Of a stretch of DNA of 64,000 nt, positions 1 to 9,318 are shown piece by piece; the stretch's first letter is position 1, and the number at the start of each line of letters is the position of its first letter. The notes under the pieces are model-generated. The model did no database searches. It was not told where the DNA came from and saw only the letters and a program-made list of their open reading frames with translations. The stretch is taken from contig CBDANK010000004.1 of NCBI GenBank assembly GCA_965197565.1, positions 868,001 to 932,000 of the forward strand, given 5' to 3'. This DNA comes from G963667675 sp965197565. GTDB lineage: Bacteria > Chloroflexota > Dehalococcoidia > Lucifugimonadales > UBA3495. Position numbers and translations under genes: made by a program.

Positions 1-16
1 ACATTCTGTTGTAAGC

Positions 17-1279
17 ATGACCGATGGGGGACACACCGCCCTCCAAGGCGGCCACCTTCAGATCGACTTGGACGAATTGAAGGCCGTCCTATTGGAAGAC
101 CGCCGGCTCCAGACAGTGGAATTGGAGATTATCAACCCCGGCGAGGTATGCCGGGCCGGTTACGTCTTCGACATAGTCGAGCCCCGGGCTAAAGAGCCCG
201 GCTCCGGTGTCGATTTCCCAGGAATTCTGGGACCACCCTCGATCGCGGGCACAGGGACCACCCACGTCCTCCGGGGGGCCGCGGTGACCGTGGTCGACGG
301 CGGCCAGCCCGGTGGGGAGTTGGACTATGTCTCCCGCAGGGGCGGTATGTTCAAGGTGCTGGAGATGAGCGGACCAGCATCCCGAGTAACGCCATACAGC
401 GGCCTTTGTCACTTGGTCCTAGTCCCCCATACTTTCCCCGAGGTTCAGCGACACGGGGTACTCAACGCTCTGCGGGTGGCCTCGGTGCGGGCCAGCGTCT
501 ACTTGGCCCAGACAGCGTTTGGGCAAGAACCGGGTGCTACCCAGGTGTTAGAGTTGGACGGGGGACCTGCCCGGGACGGAGATGGTCTTCCCCGCATTGC
601 ATACGTCGGACAGATACACGGCCACCATCATGGAACGGAGATAGACGAGCATATTCTCTACGGCGGCAACACCCGGGGCATGATGCCCGTGCCGTTGCAT
701 CCCAACGAGTGGCTCGATGGAGCTGTAGTTATTTCCTACTTCTTGGGAGGTAGAGGTTTAGAGACCTTCTACTATCAAAATCACCCGATAGTAACCGAGC
801 TGTACCGGCTACACCAAGCGGGAGAGCTCAGCTTCGCGGGTACCGTCGCCACGACATCCTCGAACCTGGAGGAGGAGCTAAACCGCAACAGCATGATGGC
901 GGCCCGGCTGGCCAAATGGACCCTTGCCGCCGACGGTGTAATCCTAACGAAATTGGGAGGAGCCCCTCAAGCCGAAATGTTCGAGACCGCCCGCCTGTGC
1001 GAAGGGCTCGGTATCAAGACGGTGGTGCTAACCAGCGACGCCGCCCCGGACAGCCGCGCCGAGTCGGCTCTGTTAATGAATTCCCCGGATGTAGACGCCA
1101 TCGTCATTCTCAGCGAAGGCTACGACATCACTTGGCAAGGACCGGCGGCGGAGCGGGTGATAGCCGGCAACCCGGACGTGGCGGACCTGCTGTCGGGCCC
1201 CTTGGAGCTGACCCCGGCCACCGTATGTGGCGCGTCCAACAATCAGGGAGCGTCGCGTCTCCGGCCCATCTCTTACTGA
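17..1279 (+). CDS. GrdE-like glycine/sarcosine/betaine reductase component B alpha/beta precursor
   Basis: The protein of about 420 residues resembles the precursor subunit of reductase component B (GrdE/GrdG/GrdI and PrdA relatives). In characterised members it is cleaved to create a pyruvoyl group that holds the amine substrate. Family landmarks are the HTFPEVQRHGVLNALRVA region near residues 138-155, a His-rich GHHHGTE stretch at 202-208 and the C-terminal NQGASRLRP. The stretch I align with the cleavage site (about 275-290) reads TVATTSSNLEE and has no cysteine, while the family uses Cys. The frame is open to the window edge, so the true start may lie upstream. It is followed 48 bp later by the GrdB-like gene, which supports an operon. 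Confidence 0.8.
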   Translation: MTDGGHTALQGGHLQIDLDELKAVLLEDRRLQTVELEIINPGEVCRAGYVFDIVEPRAKEPGSGVDFPGILGPPSIAGTGTTHVLRGAAVTVVDGGQPGGELDYVSRRGGMFKVLEMSGPASRVTPYSGLCHLVLVPHTFPEVQRHGVLNALRVASVRASVYLAQTAFGQEPGATQVLELDGGPARDGDGLPRIAYVGQIHGHHHGTEIDEHILYGGNTRGMMPVPLHPNEWLDGAVVISYFLGGRGLETFYYQNHPIVTELYRLHQAGELSFAGTVATTSSNLEEELNRNSMMAARLAKWTLAADGVILTKLGGAPQAEMFETARLCEGLGIKTVVLTSDAAPDSRAESALLMNSPDVDAIVILSEGYDITWQGPAAERVIAGNPDVADLLSGPLELTPATVCGASNNQGASRLRPISY

Positions 1280-1327
1280 ATGTCGAGCTTCAGTATTACC
1301 AATACATAGCGGAATAGGAGATTAGCA

Positions 1328-2608
1328 ATGAAGGTGGTTCACTACATAAACCAGTTTTTCGCCGGCATTGGTGGAGAGGAACAGGCCGACTTGCCGCCGG
1401 AAGTACGTCCCGGCGCCCTGGGCCCGGGCCGGCTGTTGGACATGCTTCTGCCGGAGGGTTCACTGGTCGTTGCCAGCGTGATCTGCGGCGATAATTATGC
1501 CGCACAGCACCTGGAAGAGACCCAGGACTTTGTAGTAGGAGCTGCGAAAGACGCGGGGGCAGACTTGATCGTAGGGGGTCCGTGCTTTCAGGCCGGACGC
1601 TACGGCACCGCCGCCGGAGCGGTTTGCGGCGCAGTCCAGGCCCGGCTGGGAACCCCATCTATCACGGGCATGGCTGCGGAGAATCCCGGCACGGATCTAT
1701 ACCACCAAGAAATTTACATAGTGGACTGCGGGCCGAACCCGGCCCAGATGCGGGATGTTTTGGCCAGGATGGCAAACCTGGGCACCAAGCTGGTCAACAA
1801 AGAACCCATCGGCAAGCCCTCGGAAGAAGGATACTTCCCACAGGGCATCCTCAGGTCGGAATTCGTGAACGACACCGCAGCCCGGCGGCTGGCGCGGATG
1901 CTGCTGGCCAAGGTTAAGGGACTTCCTTTCGAGTCGGAGGTGCCCGCTCCCACTTTCCAAGCCGTCACGCCGCCCCCTGCCGTGCCGGACATTTCCAAAG
2001 CAACCATTGCGCTGGTGACGGACGGCGGTCTGGTACCTGTAGGGAACCCAGACAAGTTTACCCGGGCATTTTCTCAGGCCTGGGGAGCCTACAGTATCAA
2101 GGACCAGGACAATCTGGAAGAAGCCGATTACGAGGTCGTCCATGGCGGCTATGACAACCGTCACGTCCAAGCAGACCCGGACCGTCTGGTGCCTGTGGAT
2201 GTGCTCAGAGAAATGGAGCAGGGCGGGTTTATCGGCAGGCTCCACGATGAGTTCATGTCCACCACCGGCAACGCGAACCCCTTGGAGAACAGCCGGCGCT
2301 TGGGCCGAGAAATAGCGGCGCGGCTGAAGGATGCCCATGTGGACGCGGTGATCTTGACTTCCACTTGAGGTACCAGCACCCGCAGCGGCGCTGCGATAAC
2401 GCAGGAGATCGAAAAAGCAGGCATTCCAGCGGCCCAAATCACCGCCATATTGCCGGTGGCAAAAGCGGTGGGCCCTAACCGCATCCTCCCAGGGCGGGGC
2501 ATTGTGTTCCCAGTAGGTGACACTGGACTGGCCGCAGAAGAGGAAAAGGAGTTGCGGCGGCGCCTGGTGCAACAAGCGCTGGATGCCTTGGCGTCCGAGG
2601 TAAGTTAA
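1328..2608 (+). CDS. GrdB/GrdF/GrdH-like component B selenoprotein (in-frame UGA = Sec)
   Basis: This is the substrate-reducing selenoprotein subunit of a glycine/sarcosine/betaine-type reductase. The frame meets TGA at 2366-2368 (codon 347) and then stays open with homologous sequence to TAA at 2606-2608, giving 426 residues, the normal family length. The motif is TSTUGTSTRSGA. Known GrdB proteins have TSTUGTCTRCGA, so the Sec is placed exactly while the two following cysteines are serines here. The segment after the UGA (LPGRGIVFPVGD near residues 388-399) is also family-like. A short GC-rich hairpin follows the UGA, as a bacterial SECIS would. The start is supported by AGGAGAT just upstream. 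A conventional call would stop at 346 residues. Confidence 0.9.
2366..2395 (+). promoter_or_regulatory. UGA codon and candidate bacterial SECIS hairpin
   Basis: After the UGA at 2366-2368, CGCAGC (2381-2386) pairs perfectly with GCTGCG (2390-2395) around a GGC loop, 12-27 nt downstream. That is the position expected of a SelB-binding bSECIS. Folding and SelB binding are inferred. Confidence 0.5.
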
Positions 2609-2614
2609 CCAATC

Positions 2615-4178
2615 TTGATTCCCTCGTAAAAAGACATGGGCGAGGGTATTGGAAGTGAGGGATAATAGGATCGGGGAAATTGGAGGAGTGAAGGCACAGG
2701 AGCAGGTAGTCGATGTTTCAAGCACGGGAACCGCAGGAGAGCCTGTGGCAGTCGGAGTTTCTGATCACGCCGAGGAAGGGGAAGCTGATGCGGAGGAGTT
2801 GGGCGGAGGTGTTTCGGAACGAGGCTCTGCCACTCATAGAGGAGGAGCGGTTCGCTCCGATGTACAGCCCGGACATGGGCAGGCCGAACCGTGCGGTGCA
2901 GACGGTGCTGGGAGTGCTGGTGCTCAAAGAGATGTTCGATCTGACGGACATGGAGGCGTTGGAGGAGTTGGAGTTCAATCTGCTGTGGCACCACGCTCTG
3001 CGGCTGGAGATGGAGGAGGCGCACCTTGCCCAGAAGACGCTGCACAACTTCCGTGTGCGGTTGATGGAGCACGACGGCGGGCGATTGGCCTTCTGTGAGA
3101 CGACGGACCGGATGATGAGGCCCTGGGACTGGCGACAGGCAAGCAGCGCCTGGACTCGACGCATGTCATGAGCAATATCGCGGTGCTGACGCGGTTGGGT
3201 CTGTTCTGCGAGACGGTCCGAGTGTTCCTGTTAGCGGTGAGGCGTGAGCACCCCGGTCTGGGTGAAGGGATTGGAGATGCTCTGGCACAGCGGTACCTCA
3301 AGGAGAGTGGTGAAGCATCGGGGTACGAGGACGCGCGTTCAGGTGAGGGGCGTCGCCGGCTGTCGGTGTGTGCGCGAGACGTGTACCGGCTGGTGGATAG
3401 GTTCCGTGGTACGGCGGTGGTAAAGATGGAGGAGTAGGGGCTGTTGAAGAGGTTTTTGCATGAGTAGTGCCACGTGGGTCGGCACAGGAACGGTCGTCCC
3501 GGAGCCGATGACGACGATGCGGAAGAGGGGAAGGTGCCGATCGCGCTAAAGGAGCCGAAGGAAGTGCGGACGTACTCGATGCAGACGCCGCACGACCCGG
3601 AGGTAACCTACAGCGGACACAAGAGGTGTGTGAACCCTGCTCGCTGCGCCCACGGTGTCCTGTGATGTGGCGTCGTCGTCCTGAGCTCGGGGGAGAGTGG
3701 TCACCGAGTGGAGCCTACGTGCTGAGTGCGGACCTCGCCGGGGTGAACATCGGACGTAGGCGGAGGGCCGAGTCGGATGGACAATAGCGTAAACGGTACG
3801 GGTCGCGTGCGGGGATAGAGGGGACGAACTCGGAGTTGAAACGGCGCCATGGTCTTGGCCGCCTACGAGTACGTGGAGGTGAAAGGGTCCGGCTCGCCGT
3901 CTACCTCAAGGCCCTGGCGTGTAACGTCAAGCGAATGGTCCGGGCACGGTTGGACGAGATGTTGGTCCCACCGGCTGCCCTGGCGACCGCTCCCACCGAT
4001 GCATGAAGCTGCAGGAGCCGTTGCGAGCCCGCTGATGCCTATCAGGACGGGGTATGGCGCACCACAACTACCTCATCGGCCGCAACACAAGCTCCGACCG
4101 GAACAAAACCAAATCCCTCGCCTAACCGCCCTCACGCCGCAGAACCAACCCGAAAGGCCCTTGTTACGAGGGAATCAA
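2615..4178 (+). mobile_element. Decayed insertion sequence with 15-bp terminal inverted repeats
   Basis: The ends are perfect inverted repeats: TTGATTCCCTCGTAA at 2615-2629 and its complement TTACGAGGGAATCAA at 4164-4178. The left end lies 6 bp after the stop of the GrdB-like gene, between the two halves of the grd cluster. The single transposase it carries is broken into several frames. I could not recognise a target duplication. Confidence 0.75.
2713..3665 (+). pseudogene. Transposase remnant (DUF772-type N-terminus)
   Basis: The first 150 residues (MRRSWAEVFRNEALPLIEEE onward) resemble the DUF772 N-terminal domain of IS1182/IS5-type transposases. The frame then shifts near 3145, continues through 3168-3437, stops at TAG (3435-3437), and a further piece with HDPEVTYSGHK runs from about 3474 to 3665. 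No complete catalytic domain can be assembled. It occupies the IS whose ends are at 2615 and 4178, so that element is not expected to be autonomous. Confidence 0.7.
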
Positions 4179-4328
4179 TTCTTGTCATAATTCACCGCGA
4201 AGATCACTGAGGACGGGTCCTTCCACAGGCTCAGGATGAGGAGCTCGTTTCAGACTCACTCGTGGTGAGCTTGTCGAACCAAATTCGCGGTGCAATTGGC
4301 CGAAGAAATTCGAGGATTGCCCGGGCCG

Positions 4329-4790
4329 CTAACCGCTGCCCAGCCGGATAGCCTGAAGGGCCGCAAAGATGCATTCCGTGTCCAGCACCATCTCAGCCAA
4401 TCCCACTTGGTCCTGGTACAACTCCGGATCGACCTAGGACTTGATTTCAGGCTCGACAATATGGAACACTGGTAACTCCAGGCTGATGCCGGCCAGGATC
4501 CCGGCCCAAGATGGGTCCCCTTCGGTCACGGTCAGACCGTAGAGCTTGCTGCTCTCAACATTGGGTGTCCCCTGTAGCACTACCATTCTCTCGGTTCCTA
4601 GTCTGTCCGCCACCTGCTTGATCTCTTCTTGACCTAGACGGTCAAGAGCGCCCGCCGAAGTTTAAACGAAGCAGTGGGTCATGGTCAACACCACCTCCAC
4701 TCCGGCGCTCTCAGCGCACTTGGCGATGGCGACGCCCTGCACTCCATCCCGCTCACCGAGGGCAATGACCCTTTTGTTTTTTAGCTCCAT
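4329..4790 (-). pseudogene. grdA: GrdA-like selenoprotein A remnant with UAA at the Sec position
   Basis: Read on the minus strand from ATG at 4790, this is a 153-residue GrdA homologue: MELKNKRVIALGERDGVQG, then HCFV-stop-TSAGALDRLGQ, then GDPSWAGILAGISLELPVFH. Characterised GrdA has ECFVUTAAGAM with Sec at residue 44, and here codon 43 is TAA (4662-4664) instead of TGA. A second in-frame stop, TAG, occurs at codon 119 (4434-4436). Length and downstream similarity are otherwise intact. GrdA carries the Se-carboxymethyl intermediate between components B and C, so loss should disable the complex unless another copy exists. It is convergent to the GrdE/B genes, suggesting rearrangement by the IS between them. 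Recoding of UAA is possible but less likely. Confidence 0.8.
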
Positions 4791-4819
4791 TATTAGCTAC
4801 CTCGCTACTGAGCTAGAAG

Positions 4820-6652
4820 TGCGGACGAAAACCCCTTTGGCGAGGAGCGATTAGGGTGGTGAAACCGAAGTAGTCCGGGTCAACGACCCACTCTGCCCGG
4901 CCAGAATGGTGCTCCACCAGGCTGTGGAGATGACGGCAAGAGAGAAATCAGCGGACCGAGAGTCGATTTCGGAGTAGGTTCCGCCCATCCTCCCAACTTT
5001 GCCAGCCACCAGTGTCAGATTGGCCACCGTCGCTGCCATCAACAGCTGGAACAGCGTCTTGGTACGTCCGATGTACCGCGCCTGCCTCACTCCAAGCTGT
5101 ACCAGACCCGCCAACCTGTGCTCCACCACCACCCGCCGCTGACGATACTCTGCATACCCTTCGCTCTTCTGCAACGCACGAGCCGGCTGAAGCATCGCTT
5201 CCTGCGGATGAAGTCTCACCGTCCGACCGCTGCCCTTTCCTGATCCCACACACCGCTCTTTTAGCGGGCACACTCCGCAGACCGCCGCGTCGAACCAGAA
5301 GGCTCTCAGTTGGTGGGTGCGACCCGTTCTGTCGGTCCGGGTACCCATCCTGTACAACTTCCGGGTGGTATGTCCCGCGGGGCCGGGGCAGGTGCCCGAC
5401 TCCAGGTCTATCTCGAAGTCCTCCTTGGGAAAACGCTTGCTGTCCGGGCGTCGGGGCAGCTTGGCTATCAGTGTGCGTCCGGCATCGGCAAACGACTGAC
5501 GTGTACCACCATCACCGTAGGCCGCGTCCCCAATGGTCTCCTCAACCTCAGAGCCCGTACCCTCCTCGCTGCGCTCCACCAACTCCAGCGCGCCGACGTT
5601 ATCTGAAGCGTTGCCGGGGAGCACGTCCACAGCCGTGATCACCTGTGAGTCGGTGTCCACTACCACCGACGCCTTGTGTCCCTCGAACCGCTTGCTGCTG
5701 CTCTTGTGCCCATGGCGCATCTCGGGGTCGTGTACCGACACCATACGGTCCCGGCTCACTCCCTCCTTCAGCCCCACCCCCTCTTCGGTGCGCTCGACGT
5801 CCTGAAGCAACAGCTGCCCCAGCAGCTCGGACGCTTCCACTATCCGCTGGCGCTCGGTGCTGTCCTCGTCCAATAGTCCCTGTGTCCGCTGGGACAGCTC
5901 CAGCAGCCTGTCTGCGTCCCCCACTATCCTGCCCAGAAGAGCTGCGCGAGCCTTCTTGTTGTCCCAGTCTATGCACGCATCGCCCTTCACGCTGGAGCCG
6001 ACATATCTCTCGTATCCCCGGGCTGCCGCCCACTCATACAAATCGCTCCTCTCCACCTCCGACAGCGCACCCACCAGTTTGACTATCCCGTCCGAAAGAA
6101 GGTTGTAGGTGTCCTTCACCGCCCCTCGCCCCAGGATGTAGGTCGTGTCCAGAGCCACCTTCATCCGACGACTCTTCAGGTATCCCGTCTCCCTCGCAAA
6201 CCGCAGGCTGCGCTCGAACACCTCCCTCACCTTCTCATGCAATATCAGGCGCGCCCGCAACAGCTCAAGCGTACTCTTGGCGAATGGCCTGTCTTCCACT
6301 TCGATACCCAGCGCCACCTTCCATCGTATGTCGAAGTCCGCCCCCTGCTTGGCCTCGGCGTCGCTCGTCCTGTCGTAGGTCTGAAGCAGCAGTGCAGTCG
6401 ACAGCAGGCTCGGCGGCACGCTGTCTCTCCCGTTGTCAGCGCAGTACAACTCGGCGAACTCCTCGTCTTCAAACAGCTGCCCACGCATCGAGGCCAGCAG
6501 ACCGTAGAAGCTCCCACGACCCACGTGGTCTATGTACAGCCGGTCGGCCTCCCACAAGCCTCTCTGCTCAGATCGCTCTCCCAGCATGACCGCTCTCCCC
6601 CATCATGGACTGCCAGGAGTATAGACCCCTTCTACCACTTTTCGGCCAGACT
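4820..6652 (-). mobile_element. IS1182-family insertion sequence
   Basis: The element surrounds a full-length transposase gene. The left end has GCGGACGAAAACCCC near 4820, closely matching CGGACGGAAACCCC at the end of the second IS1182 copy (about 63239). A degenerate counterpart (TTTTCGGCCAGA) lies near 6640-6651, immediately before an IS701-type MITE. The exact right boundary is approximate. Confidence 0.75.
4851..6587 (-). CDS. IS1182-family transposase
   Basis: This 578-residue DDE transposase is of full family length. It has a DUF772-type N-terminal region (residues about 40-130), the RNase-H-like catalytic core with ALDTTYILG near 145, FEGHKASVVVDT near 305 and GDAAYGDGGT near 353, and a C-terminal Cys-rich segment CGVCPLKERC near 440. 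HPQEAMLQPAR and RRVVVEHRLAGLVQLG follow. The frame is uninterrupted, so this copy may still be active. Its closest relative in the window is the partial transposase that runs off the right-hand edge. Confidence 0.92.
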   Translation of the reverse strand: MLGERSEQRGLWEADRLYIDHVGRGSFYGLLASMRGQLFEDEEFAELYCADNGRDSVPPSLLSTALLLQTYDRTSDAEAKQGADFDIRWKVALGIEVEDRPFAKSTLELLRARLILHEKVREVFERSLRFARETGYLKSRRMKVALDTTYILGRGAVKDTYNLLSDGIVKLVGALSEVERSDLYEWAAARGYERYVGSSVKGDACIDWDNKKARAALLGRIVGDADRLLELSQRTQGLLDEDSTERQRIVEASELLGQLLLQDVERTEEGVGLKEGVSRDRMVSVHDPEMRHGHKSSSKRFEGHKASVVVDTDSQVITAVDVLPGNASDNVGALELVERSEEGTGSEVEETIGDAAYGDGGTRQSFADAGRTLIAKLPRRPDSKRFPKEDFEIDLESGTCPGPAGHTTRKLYRMGTRTDRTGRTHQLRAFWFDAAVCGVCPLKERCVGSGKGSGRTVRLHPQEAMLQPARALQKSEGYAEYRQRRVVVEHRLAGLVQLGVRQARYIGRTKTLFQLLMAATVANLTLVAGKVGRMGGTYSEIDSRSADFSLAVISTAWWSTILAGQSGSLTRTTSVSPP

Positions 6653-6653
6653 T

Positions 6654-6805
6654 CTAGTATTACAACGACGCATTGCCAGAAAGGGCAATCTTCGGGGCGG
6701 TATTGAACGTCGGCATGAACTCCATCAAAGCTGAAACGAACAGATACTTCACCATTTTAGAGAGGATAATCCGACTTTCTCCCCATACCGTCGTTGTAAT
6801 ATTAG
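6654..6805. mobile_element. IS701-derived MITE
   Basis: The 144-bp core (6658-6801) begins TATTACAACGACG and ends with its complement CGTCGTTGTAATA. These are the same termini as the IS701 at 12488-13946. It is flanked by CTAG (6654-6657) and TTAG (6802-6805), which fit the YTAR target of IS701. It contains no coding region and would depend on an IS701 transposase. Confidence 0.8.
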
Positions 6806-6903
6806 GGATTCTGAAGCAGCCTTCCTGTTGGAGGGTAGCGTTGTGGGGTCTTGGAAGGTCAGGGCCAGTTTGCTGCTTGACCTGACTTGCTTCTCTTCGG
6901 TGT

Positions 6904-7341
6904 TCACCCCGATGAATTGTCGGGCATCTCGTACCGGACCGGTTTTCCTCCTGGGTTACTTATGCTGACCCCATGCTCCTGGAGTATGGGGAGGATTTTG
7001 TTCTTGAACTCGGTGCCAAAAGCGGCGCCGCTGGCCTTGGCCAAGGAGTGGTCTGGCCACTGCCGCTTTATTATGGGTTGGCATTCAGTGCTCTTGAACT
7101 GGCCTGGCGGGATGGCTTGCAGGACTGCCTGTGCCATCTGGTTCCAGATGCTCCCCTCGGGGTCCTGCTGGCTCTTCGTTGGAGTATGCACCGCATGACT
7201 GAGGTCGTTGGTAACTACGTGAAGCTCTTCGGGGGGGGGGGGGATTTCTTGACGGTGGTTGAGAGGAGATCTTCCCGACCGGTGACGACCCACAGGGTTC
7301 CGTTTGCTTTCGGTGTATGGCCCTTCTGCCCGTAGGCACAC
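6904..7341 (-). CDS. Hypothetical protein, possibly truncated
   Basis: I do not recognise this frame of about 145 codons. The part after the proline run (TNDLSHAVHTPTKSQQDPEG to PGGKPVRYEMPDNSSG at the C-terminus) has a plausible composition, but the first 15-20 codons read through the 70-bp ISL3-type element at 7296-7365. If the gene is real, its N-terminus was replaced. It also contains a run of 12 G (7231-7242 on the plus strand), a likely indel site. No motif supports a function, and it may not be coding. Confidence 0.3.
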   Translation of the reverse strand: MCLRAEGPYTESKRNPVGRHRSGRSPLNHRQEIPPPPEELHVVTNDLSHAVHTPTKSQQDPEGSIWNQMAQAVLQAIPPGQFKSTECQPIIKRQWPDHSLAKASGAAFGTEFKNKILPILQEHGVSISNPGGKPVRYEMPDNSSG

Positions 7342-7365
7342 TATACTCTAAAAGCAAACGGAACC
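7296..7365. repeat. 70-bp ISL3-type palindromic element
   Basis: It starts GGTTCCGTTTGCTTT and ends AAAGCAAACGGAACC, its exact complement. The same ends delimit elements at 18451-18519 and 60928-61200. No coding content. Confidence 0.75.
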
Positions 7366-7683
7366 GCCAGGTGAGAATCGGCTGGGACCAGATCAAAGGA
7401 CGGCAGGATGGTGGATCTGAAGGACTCGCTTCCCGAGGTGGACCCGGATGGGGCCGAGCATTCGGTAGCCTTTAGAGGCTACTCTTCGTTTTAAACCGGC
7501 CTGCTAACCCTGCCTGCTGCTGGTGGTGTTGTGTTGAGCCAATGGCGAGGAATCAGATCATGTGCCGATCTGTCGGTCCAAAAAGAATACAGCATCGGCT
7601 TGAAGCCGACGTCGCATTCCATTCATACCAGGTGTGGTTAGACCGAAAACTAATACGCCGACGCGATGCCGACTCTTAACCCC
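7366..7683. other. Gene-free stretch with a stem-loop after the substrate-binding gene
   Basis: I see no gene here. Near its right end GGTTAGACCGA (7636-7646) is complementary to TCGGTCTAACC (7687-7697), which overlaps the last codons of the leftward substrate-binding gene. The minus-strand transcript could form an 11-bp stem with a 40-nt loop just after the stop. There is no T-tract, so it is not a standard terminator. Confidence 0.4.
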
Positions 7684-9318
7684 CTATCGGTCTAACCAAC
7701 CGTCTTGGATGTGCCGGTTACCTAGCGGATGGGGGACTACACCTCGTAGGTCTTTGCTGGCGCCGTACATCCACGGCTGGAATGCCGGGATAAGTTTCGG
7801 CACCTCATCGATCAGAATGCGCTGAATCTCCGCGTAGGACTCCTTCTGGCCCTCAAAGTCCTGTGTTCTGGCCTTTTCGATCAGCCCATCAACCGTCGGG
7901 TTGTTCCAATACGACGCATTCCAGCTGGAATCGCTGTGGTACTGGATGCTCAGAGCTTGGTCCGCATTGCGGCCCCGCCAATAGACGACGGTGAACGGCT
8001 CTACCAACCACACAACGTCCCAGTACGCGTCCGAAGGCCTCTTTTTGATGTCGACCCGAATGCCTGCGGGCGCAGCACTCTCTTTGTATGCCACCGCCAT
8101 GTCGGCGACCCCAGCCCCGAGGTCGGCCATGTGCAGGGTGACGTCGATCCCGTCCGGATACCCGGCCTGCTCCAGCAGCGACCTCGCCAGGTCGGGGTCG
8201 TAGTCCGGGGGTGCATACTGCGGTGCGAAGAAGGCGTCGCTGGGGTGAATGGGGTGGTCGAAGGCGGGGAGACCCAGCCCCAGCAGCGCCGCTTGGTTAA
8301 TTTTTTCGCGGTCCATCGCGGCCTGCATGGCCTGCCGTACCAGCTTGTTGTCGAAGGGCGGGATGGTGTTGTTCATGTCCATCCCGATGTAGGCGGAAGT
8401 GCTCGCCCTCAACACCGTGGTGTTGGCATTGCCCTCGACAGAGGCGACGCTCTGGGCGTCCAGGTTAAATACGAGGTCTATGTCGCCGCTTTTAAGCGCC
8501 TCGATCCGGGTTGCGGCCTCGGGGATAGCCAAGAACACGATCTCATCCAGGTAAGGCAGGCCCTCATCCCAGTAGTCGTCGTTACGCACGAACACTGTGC
8601 GTTGGCCCTGCAGGTGCTCCAGAATCTTGAAGGGCCCCGTGCCGAACGTCTCCGTGTGCAGCCGCTTGGGGTCCACGTCGGAGGCGACGATCCTCGCTTG
8701 AAAGATCGTTAGGGATTCCAGGAAAAACCCGTTGGGGCCGCTGAGGTCGAAGCGGACAGTGTAGTCGTCGACTGCGACTATATCTTCGATAACTTTTTCG
8801 AATGTGGACCGGGCCGGAGAGTCGATCACCGGGTCCATCAGCCGCTCAAAGGAGAAGAGCACGTCCTCTGCTTTGAAATCCTTCCCATGGTGGAACTTCA
8901 CGCCCTCGCGCAGGTGGAAGGTGAAGGAAGAGAGGTCGTCGTTGGCCTCCCAGGAGGTGGCCAACTCCGGCTTCAGGGTCATGTTCGGGTTCATCGCGAT
9001 CAGGTTGTCATAGGTATTTTCGGTAAGGGCATTGTCCCATACGGCCACAGCTAGGGGCGGGTCTATGGAACTGTAGTTCGGCACCATCCCGACCACCAGG
9101 GTACCACCGTACTTCGGCCCTTCAGGCTGTTCGACAACCTGGGCGACCTCGGGGACTGCAGTGGCCGCGGCCACTTGGGCTACCTCGGGGACCGCAGTGA
9201 CCTCGGTGACCTGGGGGATCGCAGTGGCGGAGGAGCCGCAGGCCATCGCTAGCACCAATAACAACGCAGCCAACATTGGGACGAACAATCCAAACCTTAA
9301 CCACGGTTGTGAAGACAC
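7684..9318 (-). CDS. ABC transporter substrate-binding lipoprotein, peptide/nickel family 5
   Basis: This protein of 544 residues belongs to the SBP_bac_5 family. It has an N-terminal signal with lipobox LAMACGSS near residues 23-30, so it should be a membrane-anchored extracellular lipoprotein. A low-complexity linker with repeated EVA/VPEV units follows, then the family signature FTFHLREGVKFHHGKDFKAE near 152-171 and FGTGPFKILEH near 225. The C-terminal region has the usual WNASYWNNPTVDGLIEKA. The chosen start is GTG at 9318 with GAGGT upstream. It would bind peptides or other amphipathic solutes for an ABC importer, but no permease or ATPase gene is adjacent, so the transporter is encoded elsewhere or was separated by IS insertions. 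Confidence 0.92.
   Translation of the reverse strand: MSSQPWLRFGLFVPMLAALLLVLAMACGSSATAIPQVTEVTAVPEVAQVAAATAVPEVAQVVEQPEGPKYGGTLVVGMVPNYSSIDPPLAVAVWDNALTENTYDNLIAMNPNMTLKPELATSWEANDDLSSFTFHLREGVKFHHGKDFKAEDVLFSFERLMDPVIDSPARSTFEKVIEDIVAVDDYTVRFDLSGPNGFFLESLTIFQARIVASDVDPKRLHTETFGTGPFKILEHLQGQRTVFVRNDDYWDEGLPYLDEIVFLAIPEAATRIEALKSGDIDLVFNLDAQSVASVEGNANTTVLRASTSAYIGMDMNNTIPPFDNKLVRQAMQAAMDREKINQAALLGLGLPAFDHPIHPSDAFFAPQYAPPDYDPDLARSLLEQAGYPDGIDVTLHMADLGAGVADMAVAYKESAAPAGIRVDIKKRPSDAYWDVVWLVEPFTVVYWRGRNADQALSIQYHSDSSWNASYWNNPTVDGLIEKARTQDFEGQKESYAEIQRILIDEVPKLIPAFQPWMYGASKDLRGVVPHPLGNRHIQDGWLDR

Noticed and set aside
2605..3072. Leftward reading frames overlapping transposases and surface genes (for example 42781-43668 minus)
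   Set aside because: They are long only because of high GC content and lie opposite well-supported proteins. They show no family motifs.
7634..7697. Rho-independent terminator after the substrate-binding gene
   Set aside because: The stem is good but the loop is long and no T-tract follows, so it is noted only as a stem-loop.
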